A stretch of 64,000 nt of DNA from Paenibacillus sp. 1781tsa1 (lineage in GTDB: Bacteria; Bacillota; Bacilli; Paenibacillales; Paenibacillaceae). This document shows, one piece after another, positions 43,601 to 52,903 of the stretch (position 1 is the stretch's first letter; every line of letters begins with the position of its first letter). The DNA is taken from NCBI RefSeq assembly GCF_024159265.1, contig NZ_JAMYWY010000001.1, positions 2,108,001 through 2,172,000 on the forward strand, in the 5' to 3' direction. The translations under genes and the position numbers were made by a program. The notes under the pieces were generated by a model. It was given only the letters and a program-made list of their open reading frames with translations, was not told where the DNA came from and ran no database searches.

Positions 43601-44312
43601 AGCCGCCCGGTCCCGCCGTTGCGGTGATTGAAAATCTGTTATCCACTTCATTGGCTGAAGTGAGCTGCAGACTGTCTGTAAATGAATCAGCGCTGGTATA
43701 AGCCGCGTCCGGGACTCCAAAACAGGAAACGACTTCATAACGGTCAGCGCCTTTTTCTGTCGAGTTATTGATATAGACCTCAAAGGTAAGGTTCCCCTCC
43801 TGTAAGGTCAGGGTTCTTTTTGGTATTCTCATTTCCACGATGTATCCGGTTTCCGTGATCTGGGTCCATGCAGCTCTGCCTGGAGCGGCCTGCCCTGAAA
43901 ACACACCCGTCGAGCTAACACGCCATTGGTTCGAGCCGCCGGTTCCGGTACCAACATAAAACTCCAGGCTGTCGTATCGGTGATCTGCGCCAGCTCCCTG
44001 ATATAGATTACTGTCATTCACAACTACGCGGGCATACAGGTAGTCATGATCCCAAAGGATTCTTGCTGTGCCCGTGGCATGGGGTCTGGGGTCGGTGGGT
44101 ACCGTGCTTTTGTTGATGTGATGCTCCATGGTTTGGTCCCAGAGGGGATCGTTTGACCCGAGTTCGGGAGTTCCAAAAATGGCGGTTGGTGTTTCATTCG
44201 CTTCTGCGTTCTCGATGTTGTCAGTGGCGGCAGCATAGCTGGTAGGCAATAGCGACGCCACCATTACCAAGCAACATAGAAACGCGAGCATTCTGCTAAA
44301 TCGTTTTGGCAT
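40683..44312 (-). CDS. S-layer-anchored multidomain esterase-like protein
   Basis: 1209 residues, ATG with AAGGAGGA 10 nt upstream. In order: Sec signal peptide (1-28); CBM9-like sugar-binding domain (about 45-235; ARILWDHDYLYARVVVND); a Gly-rich InlB-type repeat (about 238-308); a linker domain; an alpha/beta-hydrolase of the PHB-depolymerase/feruloyl-esterase type (about 420-740) with nucleophile Ser578 in GFSWGGQ and an LYVYTHG oxyanion segment; fibronectin III (about 758-845); a TGN-rich linker; short beta repeats (about 890-1010; GGTKIKVPEGTTIDSNGKVT and similar); three SLH domains (about 1035-1209). Likely a wall-bound carbohydrate esterase. It is divergent from the giant GH43 gene. High-GC and low-complexity parts suggest recent shuffling. 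Confidence 0.87.
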   Translation of the reverse strand: MPKRFSRMLAFLCCLVMVASLLPTSYAAATDNIENAEANETPTAIFGTPELGSNDPLWDQTMEHHINKSTVPTDPRPHATGTARILWDHDYLYARVVVNDSNLYQGAGADHRYDSLEFYVGTGTGGSNQWRVSSTGVFSGQAAPGRAAWTQITETGYIVEMRIPKRTLTLQEGNLTFEVYINNSTEKGADRYEVVSCFGVPDAAYTSADSFTDSLQLTSANEVDNRFSITATAGPGGSIMSNPPGDVLRVDRGSNKEITFTPDYGKIVDTVTVDGETVTLSAGTYTFTNIEADHTIHVTFKNDPDAGILPFIVWNDNFASGEYTTAIIIDLGEGKAALGSELSPDLFALSARNTTLNGEAVTFEGPRKITRVYANDEPKVRGYVGPISHSPDYQDGLASGRYIVVESEFYSESGGSTTLDGSSNSTKQVYTIIQKGEIVLTEGNPLHNVVFEQEKVVNPILDKFATFTDNSVNRSLYLHKDEDGNVMNGLPLYVYTHGMSRGGTSAATDQKAAMKSANGSVALMKKMEQNPDKYASHVLNISYNGVSVPSTENVKKVIDALIASGEVDPNRVYAAGFSWGGQYTNNLVNSYPGFFAAAAPMAPVSGSPNAKDNDAHNNLAYWMFLNAHNVGGYQTNLNNFINNNMPKMINARASRFESNEVLTWPYNQFDQPNLRPNPANTPVLADYIAHEVEAAVLYNQITMGTWTIAPTAQSSNLPAWNNDYTDVFDWMFAQRKPVVPGAPSDFKATAGDGQVTLSWTAPADDGGSAILGYKVWYGNVTPIALDAAETKYTFNNLTNGQGYNFTIIAVNGKGDGAEISATATPMKTTTPTVPDSGGNTGNTGNTSNSGNTHNTNNTGTGTDAETSKSTYTVNTPKDKPAVTDKNGNTTLPGGGEIATKGGTKIKVPEGTTIDSNGKVTIPADKSAEVTLPGGNSTVTISGGSTIASDGTVTVGGKDAYVDLPNGNRVHIHGGSKIRSSGAVVVGPSGARVGLDNGMSLNIREGTELAFDDTTPLGFLVLSGNPFTDANMGDWFYNDINFAYTYDLFNGTTSTTSTTFAPGTAMTRAMFVQVLANLENVNLSNYTSSRFSDVTDGQWYTAAAEWAAEKNIVNGTTADLFDPNSPMTREQMLVILYNYMKYKGYEIPESNSKPFTDENEISSWALEAVQALQGNGIVLGKPDNLFAPKATATRAEVATIFVRFVEYQAN

Positions 44313-44762
44313 AAATGAAAATCCTCCTTATTTTTCGATCCGGTTCGCCCACGGCGGCTTACCCGCATCGTATTCGGACACATTGTCCATTTGACAAGCG
44401 CCCAACTATATATATTAAGTTTATCAGGGGTTCAATCCTTTAATTTACACATAAACCATACGTAAACATCTAGAACGGCAGAGATGCCGTTTTATTGTTT
44501 GATAATCTTGTACGCATCTGTACATGTAGATTGCTTCATATGAATAGTGTTGCAGTCTGCATTCATTTCAAATTGCAATAAAAAAATCCACCTTATGAAC
44601 AAGAAACTACATTGAATTAGAAGAGTTGAAGACGTAATATGAGGAGAAATGTAAGCGCATTCATTTCGGGGTGTTTCTTTAGCTCCTTGAGCGAGGTGGT
44701 CTTGTTTTAAAGATGAAATAAGGATTACGTGCTTTTGAATATTAAACGAGGGGAAGAATGCT
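44313..44762. other. divergent promoter region of two SLH protein genes
   Basis: 450 bp between the two start codons. It holds a short hairpin (ACGGCA-GAGA-TGCCGT-TTTATT, 44475-44494), the cre site at 44649 and AT-rich stretches for both promoters. No gene is supported. Confidence 0.5.
44649..44663 (+). promoter_or_regulatory. cre site (CcpA operator)
   Basis: ATGTAAGCGCATTCA fits the consensus WTGNAANCGNWNNCW at every fixed position. It lies 100 bp before the GH43 gene start, where it would place the gene under carbon catabolite repression. Confidence 0.7.
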
Positions 44763-47700
44763 ATGCGAAAGCGGATTTCAATCATAACGTTAGCTTTACT
44801 TTTGACCTTCAGTAACTGTTTGAGTCTTGTTCTGCCATTTAACAATCAAGCTTCAGCAGACCCCATAACACCAACGATGTTGGCACATTATCCACTGCTT
44901 GAGGATGTACAGGATACATCCGGTAATGGCAAACATGGAACGGCTGTAGGCAACATTACGTATGCCGATGGTCTTACTTTACCTGGAGGGACCGATAGTA
45001 GTACGAACTACGTGCAGCTTCCTACTGGATTGTTTGATCATCAAGAAAATACAACAATATCTGTATGGATCAAAAGCAACACGGGAAGCGGAAACTACGC
45101 AGCATTGTTCTACGGTACGCCAGCAGCTGAAAATAAATTACCAACGAACTATTGGCTGTTTAATCCATCGAATCCAAGTGGTGAATTCAAGTCCGTATTT
45201 ACGAATAACAATAATGTGAACCAGCCTTGGACAACTGAGATAGGAGTATCAGGCGCTTCTACGTCACAGTATCAAGGTCAATGGGTTCACTATACGACGG
45301 TCATCACAGAACGCTCTATTACAGGTTACATTAACGGTGTAAGCATAGGTACGACCGCCAAAGAGAAAACAACAGCCAGCTTTGGTACGGATTTGCAAGC
45401 TTACATCGGTCGCTCCAATTATTTAGGGGATGCTACTTTTGCGGGCAGCTTTCAAGATTTGAGAATTTACGGAGAAGCACTAAATAATGAAGATATCGCG
45501 GCAGTATATGAACAATCATTTAATGAAAAGCAAGTACAACAAGGCAAAATAGAGCTAACGTTAGGTGATATATCGGCAGTTACAGAATCTCTTGAACTTC
45601 CTTCTACCAATAAGTATGGCGCATTGATATCGTGGACTTCCAGTGATGAGAGTGTGGTTAGTACAACCGGGGAAGTAACCTTACGAGAAATGGAGCAACA
45701 AGTGACGTTAACTGCAACCATTTCTTTAGGTGGAAGCCAGGCAACGAAGGAGTTTGTGGTTACCTTACTACCTAAAGGTGCTACTGTGGAGCAGATTGCC
45801 GTTAAGGAGGTTTCGCTTAATGAAGCTGAACTTCGTTTATCCATGGGGGACAGCGAGACATTAGTGGCTACAATTTCACCTTCAAATGCAACCAATACAA
45901 GCGTCGTCTGGACATCTAGTGACTCCAGTGTAGCGGTTGTCAATTCAACGGGTAAAGTTACAGCGGTTAGTGATGGTAATGCCACAATTATGGTACAGAC
46001 TGAAGATGGAGAGTTTACAGCTACATCAGCCGTTACCGTTAAGGGAAAATCACTCAAAGATGATCTTATTCTTCATTACAACATGAAAACGACCGAAGAA
46101 GTAGACGGTCAACTCGTACTAAAGGATGTGGCCAATAAGCCAGTTACATTCGATGGAATATTTAAAAATCCAGACAATGGACAATTCATTTCAAATAGTG
46201 AAGTTGGCTTTATTTCCTTCAATGGTGGAAGCTCTACATCGAACAGTGGATATGTTGAGATTCCCAAGGGCTCCAATGGGCTGGATCTATTACAAGGTCT
46301 GAATGAAATTACCGTATCTTCCATCGTGAACTGGACGAATGATGGTACGAATCGCTGGATTTTCGGTTTGGGTACGGTGTTAACGCCGGAAACGAACAAA
46401 TATTTTTTTGTAACCCCACGTCACGGTAGTGGATCAGGTAATATGATCGCTACAGGTATCTCCAGAAATGGCTGGCCGAACGAAGCATTAGTTACAGGTG
46501 GCGCAAACTCAAACCTGATCAGTGGACAGTGGAAGCATGTAACGGTGTCCTTCTCTGAAGCTAGCAACAGGATCACATTATTCGTTGATGGAGTTAAGGT
46601 TGCTTCAGGTAATACGAAGGGACTAAAGCTGTCAGACATTATTAATCCGGATGCTACGTTCTCTGGCTTTATCGGTAAGTCCATCTTCTCAAACGATCCA
46701 TACCTTCAAGGTAGCGTGGCTGATTTCCAAGTATATGATCGTGCGTTGACGGAGCAAGAAATGGGCGAGTTATATCAACAAGAAGCAGCAACTCACATCT
46801 CCAAAATACGTCAGCTCACTGTTGATGATGCAGCGAATCAACTTAACATCGGTCATTACTTAGACGAGGCAGATCAGAGTGCTGACAAGATAACGAGAAA
46901 CGTAAATTTACCGAAAAGCGGTAAAAATGGCGTGAATATTACGTGGAGTTCCAGTCATCCTACGGTCATTTCTAACAGTGGTACTGTACAACGTCCAGCT
47001 GTTCAAGCAGGTAATGTTCAAGCAGAGCTTACGGCTACTTTAACGTATCAAGGCGTATCTAGAGAGGCTGTATTCCCGGTTACGATCTTGAAGCAATTCG
47101 ATGATCAGCAGAAGGTTGATCTGGACGCTGAACAATTAGAGATCTACAATGCGGACAATGTTAAAGGCAACTTACGTCTTGTCAATACAGGTGAACAAGG
47201 ATCCACCATTACATGGACATCGAGCAGGCCGACGGTTGTTAAAGGAACGGCAGAAGCGGCTGGTAACGCTACACAATTAGGCTGGGTAAGCCGTCAAGCT
47301 ACGGATATACCCGTTACGCTAATCGCTACTATTACAAATGGTGCAGCTTCTAAAGAGCTTACGTTTAACGTTACAATTAAAAAAGCAGCTGCGCCAGTAG
47401 AGCCTGATGCGTACTTCTTTGCTTACTTTACAGGTGAGTATGAGGGTGGTGAAGAGATCTCCTTCGCTACAGCGGAAGATCCATTGTTCTGGAGAGCGCT
47501 GAATAATGGAAAGTCGATCCTTCAATCGGATATGGGGGAAAAAGGACTTCGTGACCCATTCGTTATTCGGTCAGCAGAAGGTGATAAATTCTATATGTTG
47601 GCAACCGATTTGAAAATGGGCGAAAGTACAAATTTCGATCAAGCTCAAATGACAGGCAGTCATTACATGATGGTTTGGGAGTCAGAGGATCTCGTGAACT

Positions 47701-50700
47701 GGAGCGAGCAGCGAATGATCAAGGTGGCTCCTAAAACGGGAGGAAATACGTGGGCGCCAGAAGCGATCTATGATCCGGTAACTGGAGAGTATATTGTATT
47801 CTGGGCATCATCGATGAAAAACACAGAGACATATGGTGACTATAACGGAAGACCGGAAGGTCAGTACAATGTGATGTACTACGCGACAACAAGAGATTTC
47901 TACACCTTTTCTGAGGCCAAGGTCATGATTGATGAATCACTTCCGACCATTGATACGACATTTATTGAGCACAATAAAATGTTGTACCGATTCACCAAAT
48001 CAGAAGTGAATACGAAAGTGTATGTGGAGAAAGCACCAACGTTCTACTATGACAAGGACGGTATTGCAGCAAATGGCCTTCAATACGACGCTGTTCCTGG
48101 TACACGTGATAATAAACTTGGCTTGATCGGAAAAAATGGAAACAACGAAGGACAAACGATATTTAAGGATATTCATGAAGACAAATGGTATCTGTTCCTT
48201 GATTCATGGCCATATCATGTACGTTATACAACAGATTTGGACAGTAGCACGCAATATATAAACAATGTGTTAAGTAGTGATCAATATGCACTTCCGCCAG
48301 GACCACGACACGGAACGGTGATTCCAATCTCACGTGCAGAGTATAATGCTTTGCAAGAGAAGTATGCATGGAAGGGCCCAGAACCATCAACAGACCCGGT
48401 TGTACATTACTCATTTGATACAGATACAGTGAATGGTACAACGTTGAATGACATTTCTGGTAATGGCCATCACGCAACACTCGTAGGTGGAGCAACGATT
48501 AATGAAGAGGATCGTATCGGTAAAACGGGTGGTGCACTAGAGCTTAATGGATCAACAGGATATGTGAAGCTGCCAGATCACTTGATTCAATCCTTGAATC
48601 TGGAGAAGGCTACGTTCTCTACATGGGTTCAAATGGACAAAAATCAAGCCAATCAAAGAATATTTGATTTTGCTTCCGAAACAGGAAGTCAGGTTAACCG
48701 CAACACCATGTACTTGAGTACACAAGGGGATACAGGTAGTCTGGAGTTCGCTGTCGTAACCCCTTTTACAGAGAAATTTAGCAATGACAGCACGAAACTA
48801 GGATCAGATTATAAATATGCAGTGAGAAATGCTGGACTTTTACCAACGAAGACTTGGCAGCATGTTGCAATTACAATGGATGAATTTGATGCCGTTTTGT
48901 ACGTGAATGGTCAAGAGGTTAAACGCAGCTCGACATTTAACGTGGAGCCGAGAATGTTACTGGAAACAACGATGAATTATATTGGTAAATCGAGAAACAG
49001 CTCTCATAGTCTATTTGATGGTAAACTGGATGATTTCCGTATTTATAATCGTGCATTATCCGTTGAAGAGATTGCAACTTTAGCTAATGAAGACGTTACT
49101 CCTCCAGTTGAGCAGCCATCTGGGGCAGAACTCATTCTCCATTACGATATGAATGATATCGATGGTGCGACGGTTGTTGACCAAACAGGAAACTTTAACG
49201 GAAAATGGATGAATCCGTCTAAAGCAGAATGGATTCGTACACAAGATGCTGGTGTACTAAGCTTTACTGGTGGCACAACTAACTCCTATGTAGAGCTGCC
49301 ACAAGGAGTTCTCGATGGATTAACGGATGTCACCGTTTCATCCATTGTGAACTGGAGCGGTAAAAATGCTGCGGAGTGGTTATATGCATTAGGAAGACCA
49401 AACAATAATACACACTATACGTATTTCACACCACGTTATAACGCTAACGGTCTGGCTCGCTTAGGTATCGCGACGAATGCCTGGAATAATGAGTCTTCAA
49501 CTTCGACCACGGGCTTAAAGAATAACGAATGGAAAGTCGTTACGACTGTTGTTTCAGGCACGGATGGTACACTAACGCTTTATATTGATGGTGTTGCTGT
49601 TGCATCAGGCTCTACGAATGGAATGACACTAGAACAAATAAAAAATACTTTAGGCAGTAGTGGATACATCGGTAAGTCATTCTATACAGATGATCCATAC
49701 TTCGGCGGAATGATTGCAGACTTCCAAATCTATGATGGTGCTATGACTGCTGCGGATATTGCATCACTTAAGGCTCAGGCAGATCAGAAGATTGCTTTAA
49801 TGGAGGGCATGCTTGTATCGGCTGCGACAGAGAAATTAATGATTCATGATCTTCTTGCCTCGAATACATCAAAAGATGAGATTATAAGCAATGTAACATT
49901 GCCAACATCAGGTGCTTATGGCACAACAATAAGCTGGACTTCAGATAAGGGGAATGTCATCTCAACTACAGGTGCCGTAACTAGACCAGCTAACGCAACA
50001 GGTGATCAAGTTGTAACGTTAACAGCAGTATTTACAGATGGTACAGAGACAGTTAACAAAACTTTTCAGTTGATGGTTAAGGCATTGCCCAGCGATGCCA
50101 CTTCTGTAGATGAAGCAAAATCAGCGCTAGTCGTTCATAACATTGGTGATGTTAGAGGTCATCTCTCCTTACCGGAATCTGGACTATATGGAACAACCAT
50201 TACTTGGGCTTCTGCTCAACCAAACGTCATTTCAGTGACTGGTGAAGTACAACGTCCGGCGCACGGTAGTGGAGATGTAGACGTGAAGCTTACAGCTACG
50301 ATTACATTAAATGCAGCATCCACTACGAAGGAATTTATGGCGAAGGTGAAGGAAATGCCTGCCGATGAAAATTATGCGGGATACTTCTTCACATATTTCA
50401 CTGGAGAAGGTACTGCAACAGGCGAGCAAGTTCACTTTGCACTAAGTAACGGTAATGATCCGTTGAACTGGCGAGAATTGAATAATGGTAAACCTGTATT
50501 GACCTCTACCTTAGGGGAGAAGGGGGTACGTGATCCATTCATTATTCGTTCGCCTGAAGGTGACAAGTTCTACATGATTGCTACCGATCTGAAAATTAAC
50601 GGCAATGGTAACTGGGGCAGAGCACAGACATGGGGCAGTCGTTCCATTATGGTGTGGGAATCGAATGATCTAGTCAACTGGACAGATCAACGCATGGTAG

Positions 50701-52811
50701 AGGTTGCACCGGAAGAAGCGGGTAATACATGGGCACCAGAAATGTTGTACGACAAAACAACTGGTGAATATATCGTATTCTGGGCATCAAGAATGTTTGA
50801 TGATGTATCCCATACAGGCAGTGCATATCAAAAAATGATGTATAGCAAGACAAGAGATTTCTATACGTTTACTGAACCGAAAGTATACTTGGATTATGGA
50901 TTTTCCATCATTGACACAACGATGATTGAGCACGATGGAAAAGTGTATCGTTTTACGAAGAATGAGCAAGACAACGGAGCTTCTGCTCCATTTGGCAAGA
51001 TGGTCTTCCAAGAGGTGGGTAACTCGATCCTGGATCCAGCCTTCAAGATGATTAATCAAGGCGTGGGTAACATGAAATGGGTTGAGGGGCCAACGATCTT
51101 CAAATCAAATACAGATGAAAAATGGTATTTATTCGTGGATGAGTTTGGTGGAAGAGGTTATATTCCATTCGAGACAACCAATCTTGCATCAGGTGTCTGG
51201 ACATTATCTTCTAACTACAACCTACCAGCTAGTCCGCGTCACGGAACGGTAATTCCAATTACACAACGTGAGTATGATGCACTCAGTGGGAAGAACGTAC
51301 CCGTTAGTGGAATTAGCTTGGACAAAACGACGTTGTCCATCGTAGAAGGTCAATCAGGGCAATTGACAGCTACCGTATTACCAGCTAATGCAACGAAAAA
51401 GGCAGTAACCTGGAGCTCTAGCAATCCAGCTGTAGCCACTGTAAGTGCGACAGGTCAAGTAACAGCTGTGGCACCAGGTACAGCAAGCATTACAGTAACT
51501 ACAGTAGATGGTGGGTTTTCATCCAGTGCTGTGGTAACGGTAACACCATTGGTTGATGGAACACCACAAGCACCAGGCAGTGGTAATGGAAATGGTGGCG
51601 GTGACGGTAACATCCCTTCACCTACAGTACCAGCAGCTCCAGGTGGAAATGAGCCAGTGGTAATGGACAACGGCCAAATAAACATTAAGCCAGTCGCAAG
51701 TGAGAACGGTGCTTTTAACGTGAAGTTAAGTGCGGATACGGTGAAGCGTGCGCTTGATCAAACGACAGGCGGTAAGCTACAGGTGCGAGTTGAAGCTGAT
51801 CCAAGCTTGAACGGGCTAACGATTGAGCTGGCAGTAGATGCGCGCTTAACCAGTGGATCTTCTACGGTAGATCGCATCGAGATCAACACAGGCTCTGCAG
51901 TCGTAACCGTGGCAACCGAACTGCTTGGAAGAGGAACAAGTGTGGGGAAAACGTTAGGATTGTCGATTAAGAAAATAACAGCTAATCAATTGTCAGCTAA
52001 TGCACAAGCTCAGCTGAACGGTGAGGTCGTATACGATATCGAGCTAACGATTGATGGTAAGAAGCTTACAGCGTTTGATGGCAGAGATGATCTCGTAATT
52101 TCATTGCCATACACATTAAGTGCTGGCGAAAATCCAAACAATGTCATCGTATACGATGTGAAGGACAACGGAGAGCTACGAGTGGTGACGAATGGTAAAT
52201 ACAATGCAGCGACAGGAAAAGTAGAGTTCAAGCCAACGTATGCAAGCAAGTATACGGTAGCGTATGTTGCAACGAACTTTAAGGATGTGACCCAAGACTG
52301 GGCGAAGGATGCGATCTCGGGATTGGGAGCAAGAGGCATTGTGAAGGGTGTAGGCGACGGCGAGTTTAATCCGAAGGGTCAAGTGACCAGAGCAGAATTT
52401 ATCACCATGCTGATGAATATGTTGGAGTTATCGGATGAGAGCGCAACGACAAGTTTTAATGATGTGAAGCAAGGAGAATGGTACCATGGAAATATCGCAA
52501 CTGCGCAGAAGCTGGGGATTGTGAACGGGAAACCAAATGGAAGATTCGGAGTTCATGAGAACATTACACGAGAAGATATGGCGGTTATGGTATACAAGGC
52601 GATCCAAATGAAGCAACTAGCGTTAGCAAGTGGTGAAGCTACTGCTTTCAAGGATGAAGCAAACATCGCAAACTACGCGAAGCAAGCGGTGGAGGCAATA
52701 CAGGGAGCAGGCATAATCAACGGTGTAGGTAACGATGAGTTTGCACCGAAGAAAAATGCGAGCCGTGCAGAAGCTGCAGTGATGATTTATAATGTGTTGG
52801 GTTTGATGTAG
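44763..52811 (+). CDS. giant S-layer-anchored protein with two GH43 glycosidase domains
   Basis: 2682 residues. In order: signal peptide (1-32); LamG-type lectin domain (39-255); atrophied Ig-like repeat (260-338); Big_2 (347-430); LamG (434-676); two atrophied Ig repeats (680-876); GH43 domain 1 (880-1200); LamG (1210-1444); LamG (1456-1676); two atrophied Ig repeats (1680-1862); GH43 domain 2 (1870-2178); Big_2 (2180-2262); Gly/Asn linker (2265-2300); unassigned beta domain (2300-2500); three SLH domains (2504-2682). Both GH43 units keep the base Asp (GLRDPFVI, GVRDPFII), the NTWAPE motif, IDTT(F/M)IEH and an acid Glu (NEGQTIFKD, VEGPTIFKS). GH43 enzymes cut arabinan, xylan or related side chains; substrate not assignable. 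Regulated probably by cre 44649. Ended by 52830. Confidence 0.92.
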   Translation: MRKRISIITLALLLTFSNCLSLVLPFNNQASADPITPTMLAHYPLLEDVQDTSGNGKHGTAVGNITYADGLTLPGGTDSSTNYVQLPTGLFDHQENTTISVWIKSNTGSGNYAALFYGTPAAENKLPTNYWLFNPSNPSGEFKSVFTNNNNVNQPWTTEIGVSGASTSQYQGQWVHYTTVITERSITGYINGVSIGTTAKEKTTASFGTDLQAYIGRSNYLGDATFAGSFQDLRIYGEALNNEDIAAVYEQSFNEKQVQQGKIELTLGDISAVTESLELPSTNKYGALISWTSSDESVVSTTGEVTLREMEQQVTLTATISLGGSQATKEFVVTLLPKGATVEQIAVKEVSLNEAELRLSMGDSETLVATISPSNATNTSVVWTSSDSSVAVVNSTGKVTAVSDGNATIMVQTEDGEFTATSAVTVKGKSLKDDLILHYNMKTTEEVDGQLVLKDVANKPVTFDGIFKNPDNGQFISNSEVGFISFNGGSSTSNSGYVEIPKGSNGLDLLQGLNEITVSSIVNWTNDGTNRWIFGLGTVLTPETNKYFFVTPRHGSGSGNMIATGISRNGWPNEALVTGGANSNLISGQWKHVTVSFSEASNRITLFVDGVKVASGNTKGLKLSDIINPDATFSGFIGKSIFSNDPYLQGSVADFQVYDRALTEQEMGELYQQEAATHISKIRQLTVDDAANQLNIGHYLDEADQSADKITRNVNLPKSGKNGVNITWSSSHPTVISNSGTVQRPAVQAGNVQAELTATLTYQGVSREAVFPVTILKQFDDQQKVDLDAEQLEIYNADNVKGNLRLVNTGEQGSTITWTSSRPTVVKGTAEAAGNATQLGWVSRQATDIPVTLIATITNGAASKELTFNVTIKKAAAPVEPDAYFFAYFTGEYEGGEEISFATAEDPLFWRALNNGKSILQSDMGEKGLRDPFVIRSAEGDKFYMLATDLKMGESTNFDQAQMTGSHYMMVWESEDLVNWSEQRMIKVAPKTGGNTWAPEAIYDPVTGEYIVFWASSMKNTETYGDYNGRPEGQYNVMYYATTRDFYTFSEAKVMIDESLPTIDTTFIEHNKMLYRFTKSEVNTKVYVEKAPTFYYDKDGIAANGLQYDAVPGTRDNKLGLIGKNGNNEGQTIFKDIHEDKWYLFLDSWPYHVRYTTDLDSSTQYINNVLSSDQYALPPGPRHGTVIPISRAEYNALQEKYAWKGPEPSTDPVVHYSFDTDTVNGTTLNDISGNGHHATLVGGATINEEDRIGKTGGALELNGSTGYVKLPDHLIQSLNLEKATFSTWVQMDKNQANQRIFDFASETGSQVNRNTMYLSTQGDTGSLEFAVVTPFTEKFSNDSTKLGSDYKYAVRNAGLLPTKTWQHVAITMDEFDAVLYVNGQEVKRSSTFNVEPRMLLETTMNYIGKSRNSSHSLFDGKLDDFRIYNRALSVEEIATLANEDVTPPVEQPSGAELILHYDMNDIDGATVVDQTGNFNGKWMNPSKAEWIRTQDAGVLSFTGGTTNSYVELPQGVLDGLTDVTVSSIVNWSGKNAAEWLYALGRPNNNTHYTYFTPRYNANGLARLGIATNAWNNESSTSTTGLKNNEWKVVTTVVSGTDGTLTLYIDGVAVASGSTNGMTLEQIKNTLGSSGYIGKSFYTDDPYFGGMIADFQIYDGAMTAADIASLKAQADQKIALMEGMLVSAATEKLMIHDLLASNTSKDEIISNVTLPTSGAYGTTISWTSDKGNVISTTGAVTRPANATGDQVVTLTAVFTDGTETVNKTFQLMVKALPSDATSVDEAKSALVVHNIGDVRGHLSLPESGLYGTTITWASAQPNVISVTGEVQRPAHGSGDVDVKLTATITLNAASTTKEFMAKVKEMPADENYAGYFFTYFTGEGTATGEQVHFALSNGNDPLNWRELNNGKPVLTSTLGEKGVRDPFIIRSPEGDKFYMIATDLKINGNGNWGRAQTWGSRSIMVWESNDLVNWTDQRMVEVAPEEAGNTWAPEMLYDKTTGEYIVFWASRMFDDVSHTGSAYQKMMYSKTRDFYTFTEPKVYLDYGFSIIDTTMIEHDGKVYRFTKNEQDNGASAPFGKMVFQEVGNSILDPAFKMINQGVGNMKWVEGPTIFKSNTDEKWYLFVDEFGGRGYIPFETTNLASGVWTLSSNYNLPASPRHGTVIPITQREYDALSGKNVPVSGISLDKTTLSIVEGQSGQLTATVLPANATKKAVTWSSSNPAVATVSATGQVTAVAPGTASITVTTVDGGFSSSAVVTVTPLVDGTPQAPGSGNGNGGGDGNIPSPTVPAAPGGNEPVVMDNGQINIKPVASENGAFNVKLSADTVKRALDQTTGGKLQVRVEADPSLNGLTIELAVDARLTSGSSTVDRIEINTGSAVVTVATELLGRGTSVGKTLGLSIKKITANQLSANAQAQLNGEVVYDIELTIDGKKLTAFDGRDDLVISLPYTLSAGENPNNVIVYDVKDNGELRVVTNGKYNAATGKVEFKPTYASKYTVAYVATNFKDVTQDWAKDAISGLGARGIVKGVGDGEFNPKGQVTRAEFITMLMNMLELSDESATTSFNDVKQGEWYHGNIATAQKLGIVNGKPNGRFGVHENITREDMAVMVYKAIQMKQLALASGEATAFKDEANIANYAKQAVEAIQGAGIINGVGNDEFAPKKNASRAEAAVMIYNVLGLM

Positions 52812-52829
52812 ACACGTTAAGTATAGAGA

Positions 52830-52858
52830 AACGCCATCACATTCGTGATGGCGTTTTT
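52830..52858 (+). terminator. terminator of the giant GH43 gene
   Basis: AACGCCATCAC, ATTC, GTGATGGCGTT, then TTTT; a perfect 11-bp stem. Confidence 0.92.
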
Positions 52859-52903
52859 ATTTGGAACACTGGGTAACTAGGTACAAGAACGATTTTTCGT
52901 TGC

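Noticed and set aside
44763-52811. Reading the giant ORF as two or more fused genes or an assembly artefact
   Set aside because: Domain order is coherent with one signal peptide at the start and three SLH domains at the end; no internal ribosome site or second signal peptide is seen.
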